DNA of 64,000 nt, from assembly GCF_000182925.2 (NCBI RefSeq), contig NC_026504.1, positions 3,100,001 to 3,164,000 of the forward strand, written 5' to 3'. Each line of letters starts with the position of its first letter. Within the stretch, counting starts at the first letter, position 1. Made by a program: the position numbers and the translations under genes. Source of the DNA: Neurospora crassa OR74A (taxonomy: Eukaryota > Ascomycota > Sordariomycetes > Sordariales > Sordariaceae). The notes below the pieces were generated by a model that made no database searches, was not told where the DNA came from, and saw only the letters and a list, made by a program, of their open reading frames with translations. Shown piece after piece: positions 46,143-57,171 of the stretch.

Positions 46143-47411
46143 ATGTCCACCATGTTGCGCAAGAAGGAAGCCTTCACCGTTATCACGCCCATCCCGGGCT
46201 TCATTCCACGACAGTTGGCCATCGACATCCTTCATTCTCATTCTGAAGTCATTACTCTTAACCCTCTTGTCCTCGACCACAAGCCCATCGCGGCCCCCCA
46301 GGATGCAGAAACAGACGAGTATTATGCGACATGGTATGAGATCACCGAACGAGTCACGATTCTGCCTGGAATTGGGAGGATGGGGGCTACAACCATCAAG
46401 TTCAATGGCTGCTTTCACGACATGCCGTGGGGTCTTCAGACTCACATATACGCCCCCATGAACGTTGACCTTCGCAACACCTATCGCATCGCCGGTAATC
46501 AACCAAACTTTGAGCCTCCAGAGCCACTTGAGATGGGGTTATCAGCTCTTGGGGCACCGTCGGATGGGTTATATCTCCGTGAGGATATTGAGATCAAGTG
46601 CAGTCGCACTGTCATGAGCTTTGTCAAGTCGCAAATGAAGAAGGCGGGTGGGGAAATGGTGAGACGCATCATCAAGAAGGCTGAGTTACTGGATGCTGGC
46701 GTGCTTCAGGCTATGATCGAGGACGGAAAGCTGAAGACGTTCAACCCGGCCGACAAGAGGAATACAGTCCGACGACCGGCGGTGGCTTCTCCGGGCCCTC
46801 AGTTTTCGCCCACATTTGCCAGCTCATCGGCCTCTGGTACACCACCTCAGTCTCCCGGTATTCCCTACCAGATCCCGCGACCGCTATCTGCTACTCCCAG
46901 TCAACACCGGTCAAGTACTCCTGGATCCTACCACCGTCCTAACAGCTACGGAAAGGCACCAGCTGCTTTCGGCTATGGAACCCCGAATGGACCACAGGAG
47001 CTGTCTGTCACCAACCCTGAACCGGTCTCAAATGGTCCGATTGAGATGCCAGGCGACTTCTACCACGCCCCATCAAACCTTCAGCCTCAATCTCTGTCAT
47101 CCTCCAACCGAAATTCCAGTCAGTCATACTCGTCCGACCGGCCACAAGCAAGCCCGAACCCATCATTACGCAGCGGGTTCCCGTCTCCCGCTTTGGACAA
47201 GAATTTTGGACTACAGACTCACCAGGAAACGTCCGAGGAGCACAGGGAGGAGGCTTTGAAGAAATTAGACCCGCGTATCCCGCATCCGTCTCACTACGCT
47301 CCGTATAATCCAGCGGATTACGGTCCCGTGGACCCGTTGAAAGTTCCCGGCAACCAGTATGGACACAGTCCACAGGCTCAGCAGCTGTATAAGAACACAT
47401 ACACAAGGTGA
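46143..47411 (+). CDS. DUF7053 domain protein
   Basis: Single exon, 422 residues, starting MSTMLRKKEAFTVITPIPGF. Residues 1-170 match the fungal DUF7053 pattern: IPRQLAIDILHSHSEVITLN, then YYATWYEITERVTILPGIGR, IKFNGCFHDMPWGLQTHIYA and the SDGLYLREDIEIKCSRTVMS segment. The domain looks like a helix-grip/START-like lipid- or ligand-binding fold, but no function is established. Helix FVKSQMKKAGGEMVRRIIKK follows (residues 165-190). The rest (about 220-422) is Pro/Ser-rich and probably disordered. The open frame extends upstream without an ATG, so the ATG at 46143 was chosen. Confidence 0.85.
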   Translation: MSTMLRKKEAFTVITPIPGFIPRQLAIDILHSHSEVITLNPLVLDHKPIAAPQDAETDEYYATWYEITERVTILPGIGRMGATTIKFNGCFHDMPWGLQTHIYAPMNVDLRNTYRIAGNQPNFEPPEPLEMGLSALGAPSDGLYLREDIEIKCSRTVMSFVKSQMKKAGGEMVRRIIKKAELLDAGVLQAMIEDGKLKTFNPADKRNTVRRPAVASPGPQFSPTFASSSASGTPPQSPGIPYQIPRPLSATPSQHRSSTPGSYHRPNSYGKAPAAFGYGTPNGPQELSVTNPEPVSNGPIEMPGDFYHAPSNLQPQSLSSSNRNSSQSYSSDRPQASPNPSLRSGFPSPALDKNFGLQTHQETSEEHREEALKKLDPRIPHPSHYAPYNPADYGPVDPLKVPGNQYGHSPQAQQLYKNTYTR

Positions 47412-48591
47412 TGGAACAGGAACGAATTTAACAGGTTTTTTTTTTTCATTTTTTTTTTCCAATGTGGCTTGACATTGGATGATAGACAGGCAGGTGGCTA
47501 TATCTTGTTTTTTTTACTTGGTTCTTCAAATACCCATTCGCTTTTTTCTTTGCTATAATATGTGTACAGACTTTTGACTTTATGTGATGATGAAGACTTG
47601 GACGGGAAAAAGAGGAGTTAGCGTGCTGGTTCATTGTCAAGGCACTTGAAGGTTCGATAAGATCAATGTAATTCTTCACTTTGCAGGCGCCAAGTTGAGA
47701 GAGCATTGTCCCGTAGGCCTAACCAAATATCCTCTGCAGCACTTCCAGGCAGCAAGACTTAAATTAGTGTCACACCCATTCATCACAGTATGTGCGTGAT
47801 GTGCTATGGTGGAATATCAAATGCAACTGCATACTTGACTGCCAAACATTCTCTTGCTAAAGTTACTCTTCCTCTTCTCTCCCGAACGCAATCATTGTAC
47901 CGATGGTTGTTAAGAATCGAAATCGAGATGATTCTTGAGCCTATATCAACTCGGAAGACGGGTGTATAAAGATGATCTGGGAGCATTATCATAGTTGGCA
48001 GCACAAAGACTGGACTTTCGATTCTTCCTATCCATCGGAGGGTTATCAGTCATCAACACTCTGAAAACTGCAAACGGCTTTCCGTGCAGCTAAGCTTAGG
48101 CTTCGTTTGAATATCTTCCCGTTGATATCACATAAAGTGTGCCAGCGGCTACCGTTTTGCTGCTGTGTCGTACAGTCAGTGGTGAGGGTGGCTCAAGACA
48201 TTACACATCTAGTACCGGTGGTAAACGGTAGAAGTCTAAAAGTGAAATGACCAAGCTATGCAACAGGATGTTGATAACGTTGACGTATAGTAAGAGGACC
48301 ACTACCGTGGCCATGTGGATAATCTCATGCATCTTTACCTCAATAAAAGGTTCAATGCTTGTTGGGTAGATGGTTATCGTGGGATCAGATCGAAGTGAGG
48401 TTGCTGATAAAGATATGGAATGGAATATTACCTCTTGCGGTTAGTGTAAGCAGCAATTGGCGCTTTTGAGTATCCCGCTAAAATACGTCACTCCACTGCA
48501 GCATCCTCCATAAACCATCAACCGATCAAACTTGTCATGCAGTAGCCTCGACTGAACAACAACCGATTGCCCACAATCGGAATCTGCCAAC
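47412..48591. other. intergenic region between the DUF7053 gene and cwf19
   Basis: 3' flank of one gene and promoter of the next, same strand. T-runs at about 47436-47459 lie just past the DUF7053 stop codon and may take part in 3' end formation. Nothing else is recognised. Confidence 0.5.
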
Positions 48592-50865
48592 ATGGACAGC
48601 TTGGAAGACTTTGAGAAGCAGCTCGCTGCGGAAAGGGAGGAGCGCGAGCGCGCAAAGGAAAAGGAACAACGGCGCAAGCACAAACATCATCATCATCATC
48701 GCCGCGACAGATCATCAGACCGCGACCGCGACCGAGCTGGGAATAGGGACAAGGATACAGAGAGAGACAAAGACAGACACAGAGATAGGGACAGTGACCG
48801 CCACCGATCACATCGATCTCGAGACGACCACGACGAGGAAGATGACAAGGATGGACACCGACACAAGCGATCGCGCCATTCGCGTCACGACGACCACCAC
48901 GAAGAGGAATCGCGGCACCGGCACAGACACAGGGATCGGTCGGGTGATAGGTACAGTGAAAGGGACAGGGAGCATAGAAGTGACCGCAGGCGTAGCACTA
49001 AGGACACGAAAGACCTCAAACCGACAGACGCCAAAGAGGACCTCCCCTTGCCGGACGAGGAGAAGGCCCCAATGGACGTGGACAAACCAGCGCTTGTTCG
49101 CGACTCTTGGATGACAGCACCATCTGCGATAGATGTCGATTACGTTCAACGAGGCAGGAAGAGGAGCCCATCGCCCAAAAAGGAAGAGCCGAAACGGGTA
49201 CTACACGCGAGGGAGGTTAATAGGGGATTAGCCGAGATGGAAAACTGGTCCATGCCGGTTGAGCGAGGTGTTGAGAGAGGGCAGGAACCTCCACGGAAGC
49301 GAGAAGTCAACTACACATTTGGTGACGAAGGGTCGCAATGGCGAATGACCAAGCTAAAGGCAGTTTACACGACGGCGGAGCAGACGGGCAAGACAGTCGA
49401 GGAGGTTGCTCTTGAGCGTTTTGGAAGCCTGGAAGAATTCGACGAGGCCAGAGAAGAGAAGATCGAGGTGGACAGGAGGAAGCTGTACGGTGAGGGCTAC
49501 GCTGGCAAAGAGAAGCCAACAGGCGAGTTATACGAAGAACGTGTGGCAAAGATGCGTTCCCAGCGACCCGAATCGCCAGACCGCGAAGAATCATCACCGC
49601 CCGCACAAGGTGTCATCATCGAGGATCAACTACAAAAAGCGCCTCCCATCGACCAATCGACCCTCAACCGCATGCGCGCCGCCCTTATGAAGGCCAAGCT
49701 TCGCAAGGCCCCAGAGGCCGCCAAGCTCGAGGAGGAGTACAACGCCGCCATGGCCGCATTCCAAGCCGGCAATGCCTTCCAAGCAGGTAGCGTGTCCGGC
49801 GCCGCCGTCGTCCTCGACGCCTCGCACAACCGCATGTTAGCTGGTCCGCGCGGCGAAGTCGTAGCCGTGACCAACACCAAGCGGGGCCGCGAGCGGGGCA
49901 CTGTCGTCGAAAACGAAGACATGAGCATCGACGACATGGTACGCGAAGAACGGCGCACGCGCGGCCAAGCCGGCGGCGAAGGTCTTCGTCTAGCCGAGCG
50001 CATCGCCAAAGACGCCAAATTCGACGACGACCTCGAGTACCTGGACGAAAACGCGGCCAAGCTGGCCAAGCGCGTGCACAAGAACGAGGCCTCGCTCAAG
50101 AACGTAGCCGTGGCCGAGTACAGGAAACTCAACCGCATCCTCGACACCTGTCCGCTGTGCCACCACGAAGAGCAGGTCCCTCCCAAGAACCTGCCGGTCG
50201 CACCCATCATCTCCCTCGCCACTCGCGTCTACCTAACCCTCCCGACTTCCCCCGAACTAACGGGTGCCGAAGGCGGCGCCTTGATCGTCCCCATCAGCCA
50301 CCGCACCAACCTGCTCGAGTGCGACGACGACGAGTGGGAAGAAATCCGCAATTTCCAAAAGTCGCTCACGCGCCTCTACCACGAACAGGGGCGCGAGGTG
50401 CTCTTTTACGAGAACGCCGCCGCTCCCGGGAGGAGACTACACGCCGCCATGATGGCCGTCCCCATCCCCTGGGACCTGGGCGACACCGCGCCCGCCTTCT
50501 TCCGGGAAGCGATGCTCTCGGCCGACGACGAGTGGGCGCAGCATAAGAAGGTGATCGATACGGGCAAGGCGGCGCGCGAGGGCGGCATGGGAAAACTGGC
50601 GTTTAGGAGGAGTATTGCCAAGGAGATGCCGTATTTTCATGTGTGGTTTAATCTGGATGGGGGGTTGGGCCATGTGGTGGAGAACTCGGAGCGGTGGCCG
50701 AGGGGCGATTTGTTTGCGAGGGAAATCATTGGCGGAATGTTGGATTCTGAGCCGGATGTTATCAAGAGGCAGGGGAGGTGGTCGAGGAGTGATGAGAGGG
50801 TCGATGGGTTCAAGAAGAGATGGAGGAAGTTTGACTGGACGAGAGTGCTTACTGAGGGGGCTTGA
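48592..50865 (+). CDS. cwf19: spliceosome-associated protein Cwf19
   Basis: Homologue of fission yeast Cwf19 and human CWF19L2, which act with the late spliceosome and intron-lariat turnover (Drn1/Cwf19 with debranching enzyme). One exon, 757 residues. Residues 20-150 form a charged Arg/Asp/Ser/His-rich region (RKHKHHHHHRRDRSSDRDRD and many RDRD/RHRHRD repeats), like the RS/RD tails of splicing factors. Then come NRGLAEMENWSMPVERGVER and a helical middle. The CwfJ C-terminal domain 1 (HIT-like) begins near residue 515: LNRILDTCPLCHHEEQVPPK, then ALIVPISHRTNLLECDDDEW and VLFYENAA. Domain 2 follows to the end: MPYFHVWFNLDGGLGHVVEN, FAREIIGGML, and the basic end DGFKKRWRKFDWTRVL. ATG at 48592 has the context ccaacATGgac. 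Confidence 0.95.
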   Translation: MDSLEDFEKQLAAEREERERAKEKEQRRKHKHHHHHRRDRSSDRDRDRAGNRDKDTERDKDRHRDRDSDRHRSHRSRDDHDEEDDKDGHRHKRSRHSRHDDHHEEESRHRHRHRDRSGDRYSERDREHRSDRRRSTKDTKDLKPTDAKEDLPLPDEEKAPMDVDKPALVRDSWMTAPSAIDVDYVQRGRKRSPSPKKEEPKRVLHAREVNRGLAEMENWSMPVERGVERGQEPPRKREVNYTFGDEGSQWRMTKLKAVYTTAEQTGKTVEEVALERFGSLEEFDEAREEKIEVDRRKLYGEGYAGKEKPTGELYEERVAKMRSQRPESPDREESSPPAQGVIIEDQLQKAPPIDQSTLNRMRAALMKAKLRKAPEAAKLEEEYNAAMAAFQAGNAFQAGSVSGAAVVLDASHNRMLAGPRGEVVAVTNTKRGRERGTVVENEDMSIDDMVREERRTRGQAGGEGLRLAERIAKDAKFDDDLEYLDENAAKLAKRVHKNEASLKNVAVAEYRKLNRILDTCPLCHHEEQVPPKNLPVAPIISLATRVYLTLPTSPELTGAEGGALIVPISHRTNLLECDDDEWEEIRNFQKSLTRLYHEQGREVLFYENAAAPGRRLHAAMMAVPIPWDLGDTAPAFFREAMLSADDEWAQHKKVIDTGKAAREGGMGKLAFRRSIAKEMPYFHVWFNLDGGLGHVVENSERWPRGDLFAREIIGGMLDSEPDVIKRQGRWSRSDERVDGFKKRWRKFDWTRVLTEGA

Positions 50866-51135
50866 TATGCATTTCGGTGGTTACGATTGTTATCGTCCGT
50901 CCTAATTAGAGTTTAGGATAGCGATATCAAGTCAACCTTCCATATTATGACTAAATATACATAGCGTTTTGGACCAAGCTTCCTGCAGTCACCGGGTATC
51001 TTCATATCGCAACATGTACTTCCAACACAGCATATTGCGCTCAGCCGAACATCGGGTATTGGTTTCAACATTTTATCGTGTTTTTGTTCGCTTTTAACCA
51101 GAAATGTCGCCGCGCTACGTTCATGTCATAGATTC

Positions 51136-52833
51136 TTAACCCTCCTCAGCATCCATATGATCACGGCCGCCACCCTGGCCGTTTCCGCGCTTCCTCTTCA
51201 GCAAGCCACCGTGCTTGCCCTGATTCTCCATCAACGACTTCATCTCGTTCCTGGCATGGCGTTGCGCCTCCTCGACGCGGGGCTTGAACACCATAACCTC
51301 GTCCTTCTCCAAAGGATACTCATCAAGCTTGTGGCCGAGAGCAGCTTCGATTCGGAGCCAAATTTCGAGATCACTACATCATGGTTAGGCTCACCGTTCT
51401 CGATGAGATAAGGCGGAACAGGGTGTGAAACTTACTATTGTGTGACAATGCTGATAGCATGACCAGACTTGCCCGCACGAGCAGTACGACCGACACGATG
51501 GACATAGGTTTTGGAGTCCTGAGGAAGATCATGGTTGATGACGCAGTCGACGTTAGGAATATCGAGACCACGGGCAGCAACATCGGTAGCCACAAGGATC
51601 TCACGGGAACCGGCGCGGAACTTGTTCAGGGCACCGAGACGAGCAGACTGCGAGAGGCCACCGTGTAGAGGGATGGCACCCATACCGAGGGTGCGGAGCA
51701 GGATCGCAATGCGCTGGGTTTCTAGCACGGTTCTGGTGAAGATGATGATGGTCTGGCCGGCGAACTCGTTGCAGAGGTAGACCAGGTAGGTGTCCTTGTG
51801 CATGTGCGGGATGAAGACGTAGTTGGACTTGAGCGTCGAGACGGTCGCGTACTTGTTGGAGGATACGCTGACCTTGAGGGGGTCCCGCAACGAGGCGCGC
51901 TGCAAAGACTCGACCTTGCTGGACATGGTGGCGGAGAAGAGGAACGTCCGGCGCTCGCGGGGAAGGAACTTGAGAATCTTTTCGAGAATTGGGCCGAAAT
52001 CCATGTCGAGCAGACGGTCGGCTTCGTCCATGACCAGGTACTGCATGGAACGCAGACTGAAGCCCTTGGTCTTCTCCAGGTGGTCGAGTAGTCTACCGGG
52101 AGTCGCAACAATAACGTGGGGCTTCTTGCCGAGAGCAATTGCCTGTGTTACCATGTCCATACCACCCAAAATCAGAGCGCATCTTAGCGAGATCAAGCTA
52201 CCGAGCGCTTCGAAGGCTTGGGCGATCTGGGCTGCAAGTTCTCTTGTGGGCGCAAGGACGAGGGCGAACAGAGGGGCCGGCTTGTCGAGGAGCGCTTGTA
52301 GGATGGGGAGGGCAAAGGCTGCTGTTTTTCCGGAACCAGTCTCGGCAATACCAATGATATCGCGGTTTTGAAGGGCGAGGGGAATCGACTGTTCTTGAAT
52401 GGGAGTCGGGTTCTTGTATCCGAGTCGTTCGCAAGCTTCGCAGAGGGCGTCGACGATTCCCTGTGTAGGACATAGGTTAGCACCGCTTCTTTACTTTTTT
52501 TTCGGTACAGCACTGGCATGGACCAGCATAGTTGACAAGTGAACATACAAGATCCTTAAAGGTCTTCTTAACAGTCTCAACCTCCTCCTGTTCAGGGGCA
52601 ACGTCGAGAGTCACGGAGTCCTCTTCTGTCGAGTTGGTGGCGGGAGTTGACTCCTCTGCTGGCTCTGGCGCATCTTGTTTCTTTTCCGTCTTCTCTGTCT
52701 TCTTGGTGCTGGACTTGTCCTTGGTCGACTTATCCTTGACCTTCTTTTCTTTCTTCAGCTCCGGTGCAGAAGGAGCAGCCGCCTTTTTGAGGGCACTGGG
52801 CTCGTCAGAAGTTTTCCTCCGTTTTGTCGACAT
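51136..52833 (-). CDS. rrp3: DEAD-box ATP-dependent RNA helicase Rrp3
   Basis: Nucleolar helicase needed for early pre-rRNA processing leading to 18S rRNA. Three exons (52833-52549, 52460-51436, 51373-51136) give 515 residues. A Lys/Ser/Glu-rich N-terminus (1-90) comes first. All helicase motifs are present in order: Q motif [25 protein letters not shown], Ia APTRELA, Ib [36 protein letters not shown] and [12 protein letters not shown]. The tail [20 protein letters not shown] followed by a Gly/Arg-rich end is typical of Rrp3. It is convergent with cwf19 (270 bases apart) and divergent from ssf1. Confidence 0.96.
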
Positions 52834-53193
52834 GATGGTGGGTGATAGTTATGGTAAATAATGGGAGTGGACCGACGGTGTTCGCTACGAAGGGCGGACT
52901 TCCCACTGAACTTTTATGTCACTTTCCATTGATCTTCCCCAAATTTCCAGGCTTATCGGTTGGCGGGTCCTGCACGATAAGCCCCGGCCCCACCGAAATT
53001 TTTGTCAGAATGGGCCATTGTCCCAAGCTTCTCCATCAGGGACGCCCCCCCCCAATTGACATTTGCCTGCACAGTTCTGCTTCAGTGTTCGAGTCTGCCA
53101 GATCCAGACCTTTAAATCAAATCATCACCACCACCTCCTCCTTCTTCACCACACACATCAACCACCAACCGACGACCCACCCATACATTCACA
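52834..53193. promoter_or_regulatory. shared divergent promoter of rrp3 and ssf1
   Basis: 360 bases separate two start codons of ribosome-assembly genes on opposite strands. GAAATTTTT at 52995-53003 (AAAAATTTC on the other strand) matches the core of the yeast RRPE motif (TGAAAAATTTT) that marks ribosome-biogenesis promoters. A PAC element (GCGATGAG) was not found. A pyrimidine-rich segment before the ssf1 ATG suits a transcription start. Confidence 0.5.
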
Positions 53194-54698
53194 ATGGCCA
53201 GGAAAAGAGTCAAGAAGAGAACCCACGTTGGCGCCAAGAACCCCGTCTCTTCGGCGGCCCTCAACGGCCATGCCGACCGCAAGGACCCCAAGAGCATGGT
53301 CATCCGCATTGGCGCCGGCGAAGTAGGAACCAGCATCAGTCAATTGGCCACCGACGTCAGGAGAGTCATGGAGCCCGGTACCGCGACCAGGTTGAAGGAG
53401 AGAAAGGCCAACAGACTGCGCGACTACGTTACCATGTGCGGACCGCTAGGCGTCACCCATCTTTTGCTCTTCTCCAGATCCGAGTCCGGAAACACCAACC
53501 TCAGACTTGCTATTGCTCCCCGGGGCCCTACATTCAACTTTAGAGTCGACAAGTACTCTCTCGCAAAAGATGTGCGGAGGGCGCAAAGGCATCCCAAGGG
53601 TGGTGGCAAGGAGTTCCTCACTCCCCCATTGGTATGTTGTTGTCAACCTACTCTTCTCGTATGGAGCATGCTAACAGTGTAATCTAGTTGGTCATGAACA
53701 ACTTCACAGATCCCAACGCCGACGCAAACTCCAAGGTCCCCAAGCACCTCGAGTCCATCACGACGACCGCCTTCCAATCCCTCTTCCCTCCCATCAACCC
53801 CCAGAGGACCCCTCTCAAGTCGATTCGCAGAGTATTGCTTCTCAACCGTGAGAAGTCGCCCGAAAACGACGGCTCATTCATCATTAACTTCCGTCACTAC
53901 GCCATCACAACAAAGGCCGTCGGCATGTCCAAGCCCCTCAGGCGGTTGAACGCCGCCGAGAAGCTCATCAAATCCAAGAGCAGGAAAGGCGGCCTCCCGA
54001 ACCTCGGCAAGCTCCGCGACATTTCAGAGTTCATGATTGGTGGAGAAGATGGCCAAGGCTACATGACGGACGGCACAAGCGGCAGCGAATACGACACCGA
54101 TGCCGAGATTGAGATTCTAGACCAAGGCCCGAAGAAGGTGAAGAGCGCCAAGGCTCGGGCTGCCATTGCGGCGGTGGAAGCTGCCGAGGAGGAAGAGGAG
54201 GGTCATGACGACAACGTTGAGCGCAGGGCAGTCAAGCTTGTGGAGCTCGGACCTCGTATGCGGCTACGCATGACCAAGGTCGAGGAGGGTATGTGCTCAG
54301 GAAAGGTGCTGTGGCACGAGTACGTGCACAAGACCCAGGAGGAGATTCGGGAGCTCGAGAAGAAGTGGGAACAGAAGAGGAGGGAGAAGGAGGCGCGCAA
54401 AAAGCAGCAGAAGGCGAACGTGGAGAAGAAGAAGGCCGAGAAGGCTGCGCACAAGAAGGCGACCGGCGGAAAGGGCAAGGACGACAGCGACGACGAGGAC
54501 GAGATGGACATGGACGACTACCCGTATGACAGCGATATGTACGATGCCGAGGACGGGTTTGACAGCGAGGGACTGGCTGGTGATGCTGAGGAGCAGGCCA
54601 ATACCAAGATGGAGCAGGACGGCGAGTGGGAGGACGAGGAGGAGGAGATTGCCCAGGAGGCACAGGCGAAAGGAAAGAAGAAGCCTGCTTTAAAATGA
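53194..54698 (+). CDS. ssf1: Brix-domain ribosome assembly protein Ssf1 (Peter Pan family)
   Basis: Large-subunit pre-ribosome factor that works with Rrp14/Rrp15 on the 27S pre-rRNA. Exons 53194-53631 and 53688-54698 give 482 residues. The start MARKRVKKRTHVGAKNPVSS is the family hallmark. The Brix domain covers about 30-330: SMVIRIGAGEVGTSISQLAT, DVRRVMEPGTA, LRDYVTMCGPLGVTHLLLFS, LRLAIAPRGPTFNFRVDKYS and IRRVLLLNREKSP, ending with a conserved motif VELGPRMRLRMTKVEEGMCS. The remainder is a Lys/Glu coiled and acidic tail. The intron sits in phase 0 after the codon for Leu146 and has a CTAAC branch motif. Confidence 0.95.
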
Positions 54699-55162
54699 TG
54701 GACGTCCTGAAGTAGTGTACATGGATCAGACTCGGTTTCCTTTTCAATTTTTGTCCATATTTCACGTCATGTTTTACGGTTAGCATATGCCCTCGATCAC
54801 TGGGCCGGTATCTTGGGAATAACCCTTCATCGGAAAATAGTATTGGTGTTGGTAGCAAAGAGAGAGACATATACCAGGTTGTTCGAAGAAGGTCTATAGG
54901 TCTAGGTTCCTCGCAGCTTCATAGTATGAGACAATCACTTACCTCGCTCAGCCCGCTGTCAAAAACAACATTGTGTTAACACACCCATCAACTGTATGAT
55001 CATCCGCTCACTGTGCCCTCCCTTATCCGCTCTCTGCCACACCCACGGTCTCAGTAACACCTTTCTCCTGGGAAGTAAACCTTGGCAAGATTCACCAGAT
55101 TTGCACCGGTCTGTAACGGTGTCACCTGTGGTTGCATCTACCATCCTCCCGGCCCTAAGGGT

Positions 55163-55193
<31 letters not shown>

Positions 55194-55500
55194 GGTGACG
55201 ACACAACAGCAACAGCAAACTGGTAGGTTTCACACGCTTTGGGGTACGGTAATACGCGACCTCAGCGACATGAGGACAGAGGGAGGGAACAGGACCGAAT
55301 GGGATGGATTATAATACTACTGTACTGTCCACGACCACAAGCTGCTGCCGGTACCCCATGTTGTGTAAAATATCGTGGTGTTGTGTGGTCGTTGAAGTGG
55401 CTCGGTGGGAATTGCTTCTTTTTTTTTTCTTTTCACATAACCTAAGCGTCTGCATAGGTGTCTATATACTCCTCGTTTTCTTCTTCGCTCTGTTTTTTGT

Positions 55501-55590
55501 GTTGTTGTTGTTGTTGTTGTTGTTGTTGCCGTCGCTGTTGTGTATCCCACCCATCATTCACTTTCACTTTCACTTCCACTTCCACTTCCC
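55501..55590. repeat. TTG triplet repeat and CACTTC/CACTTT hexamer repeat
   Basis: (TTG)9-10 at 55501-55528 followed after 27 bases by five to six copies of CTTTCA/CTTCCA at 55556-55590. The Phe/Thr- or Gln-rich frames crossing it are artefacts. Confidence 0.85.
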
Positions 55591-56282
55591 AACCCAAACC
55601 ACTTACCAACGTCCAACCTCTCGGCCTTTCATTGCCGTGGGGTCCTATCTCTCGTGCCGTCCGTGAGGTTGCGTGTGTGCGTGCGGTGCCCGTGTGTGAG
55701 GTGGTTCGAACTCGAGTGGGCAATGGTTTGATAATGATCCCATTCATCATGAATTTTCATAGGGGGGGTACAGGAGTGGATGTAACGCTTTGTTGCTGCA
55801 CCTTCGGAAAGGACCTTCCGTACTTCCGTACCTGTCTGCCGTAGATACGCTCGGCTGGGTCTCGGATTTAAGGCACCGAGACAGCACTTGGGAGGTTGGG
55901 CTAAACGGATAAGGGGTGAGGGGAGGGATCATCTTCTTGGCTCTTGTGGCTTTTTTGCTTGGAGGGGGAGATCTGTTCACGCTTGAAGCTCGTTTGGGTA
56001 AGCTCGTCGGCTATGTTTGTTCATGGCTGGATGGTGCTTGGAGGCGCATTTTTGTCCGGAGATGGTGTTCTTCGTTGACGATCACGATTTTGGTCACTGA
56101 TTTGAGCATTTGTGTTCATTCAAATGTTGTGATATTTTACGCCCTCAAAATACCGGGCACCTATGTAAATTTGGTGATAGTGAAGCCTAAAGTGCTAACA
56201 CGTCGAATGAAGATGAAGATGAGGGAAAACATGCGGCGCAAAAGCTGGTGATGGGCATGTCGTCCTGCTTTCGCCTTCTTCT

Positions 56283-56313
56283 CCCCCCCCCCCCCCCCCC
56301 TTTTTTTTTTTTT
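56283..56313. repeat. oligo-C/oligo-T tract
   Basis: About 17 C followed by about 13 T. It is a perfect homopyrimidine run that could adopt triplex or i-motif structure and is prone to length error in sequencing. Confidence 0.85.
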
Positions 56314-56762
56314 GTATCCTGACGATGCTCAAATGAATCAGGCGTCGGCCAGTGTGACTTCTCACACCTTTCTTCCACAGCGACACAAACAACACCCGTG
56401 GGTATTCGTTCTTCAAGATATACCAGAAAAATACTCAAAACAAAATCGCATGGCTCAGACTGCGCGCACGCAGGTATGCAATGCTTCTGACGCTGATGCA
56501 TGTCCCCCATCCGGTTCCCATGATACTCCCAAAAACCAAAACAAAAGAAAATCAGCCCCGTCCGATGACTTGGGCCCCAAAACGCCGAAAACACCATCCC
56601 CCAACTAACAAGAACGCTAAATTGTCGTAAATCATGGCATGATGGTCGGGCTCAACATCATTTGTCGCCTCAGTCGATCAGTTTCGCCGTCGCCGTCATG
56701 TCGTATGAATGCGTCGGCGGCTCACGACAGAGAGCAGCGATGAGATCACAAAACTCGCTCGC

Positions 56763-57171
56763 TCACTGCCTCTGCTGGGCCTCATAAGCCCTAATAGCCC
56801 GCTCCATATCCTCAAGACTGCCACGGTCACCATAGGCGTCCGCCAGCATGTTCGCGCGGCGCTGTCTCTCCAACTCGGCTTGCTCCATGGCCGCCACGCG
56901 CCGTTGCATTTGGGCTTCACGGTAGGTGCTGATGCCGTAGCCAATGGCGGCGATGCCGACTAGGGGTGGAAGCCTTTAGAGGGGAAATGTGTTAGTTTAG
57001 ATTGCAAGATGGAGAGGGGAAAAGGGTGGTCTGCGGGGAAGTGGGACAAGACAAGACTAACCATTTGAGACCCTTGGAGGATTTGTGGGAGGCTTGGTAG
57101 AGGTGGGGGAGGGAGCTGGGGTAAACGCGAGCGGAGGTGGTGAGGAGGCGGGCAGGTTGTTGGCGGTTCAT
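56763..57171 (-). CDS. small single-helix protein, possibly mitochondrial
   Basis: Two exons, 57171-57062 and 56973-56763, give 106 residues with a closed frame. N-terminus MNRQQPARLLTTSARVYPSS is Arg-rich without acidic residues, like a mitochondrial presequence. One hydrophobic segment follows (WLPPLVGIAAIGYGISTY, about 37-54), then a charged helix (REAQMQRRVAAMEQAELERQ) and a C-terminal amphipathic part (LEDMERAIRAYEAQQRQ). The splice joins Trp37 across donor GTTAGT and acceptor AAAG. The layout suits an inner-membrane assembly or respiratory-complex accessory protein, but I do not recognise the family; that location is inference. Confidence 0.75.

Larger units (their letters stand above)
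54699..56762. other. 2-kb convergent intergenic region with many simple repeats
   Basis: 3' flanks of ssf1 and the small membrane-protein gene. Contains two A-runs (about 55162-55190), a TTG repeat (55501-55528), CTTTCA/CTTCCA hexamers (55556-55590) and a C17/T13 homopurine-homopyrimidine tract (56283-56313). Open frames are repeat-driven; no gene is seen. Confidence 0.55.
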
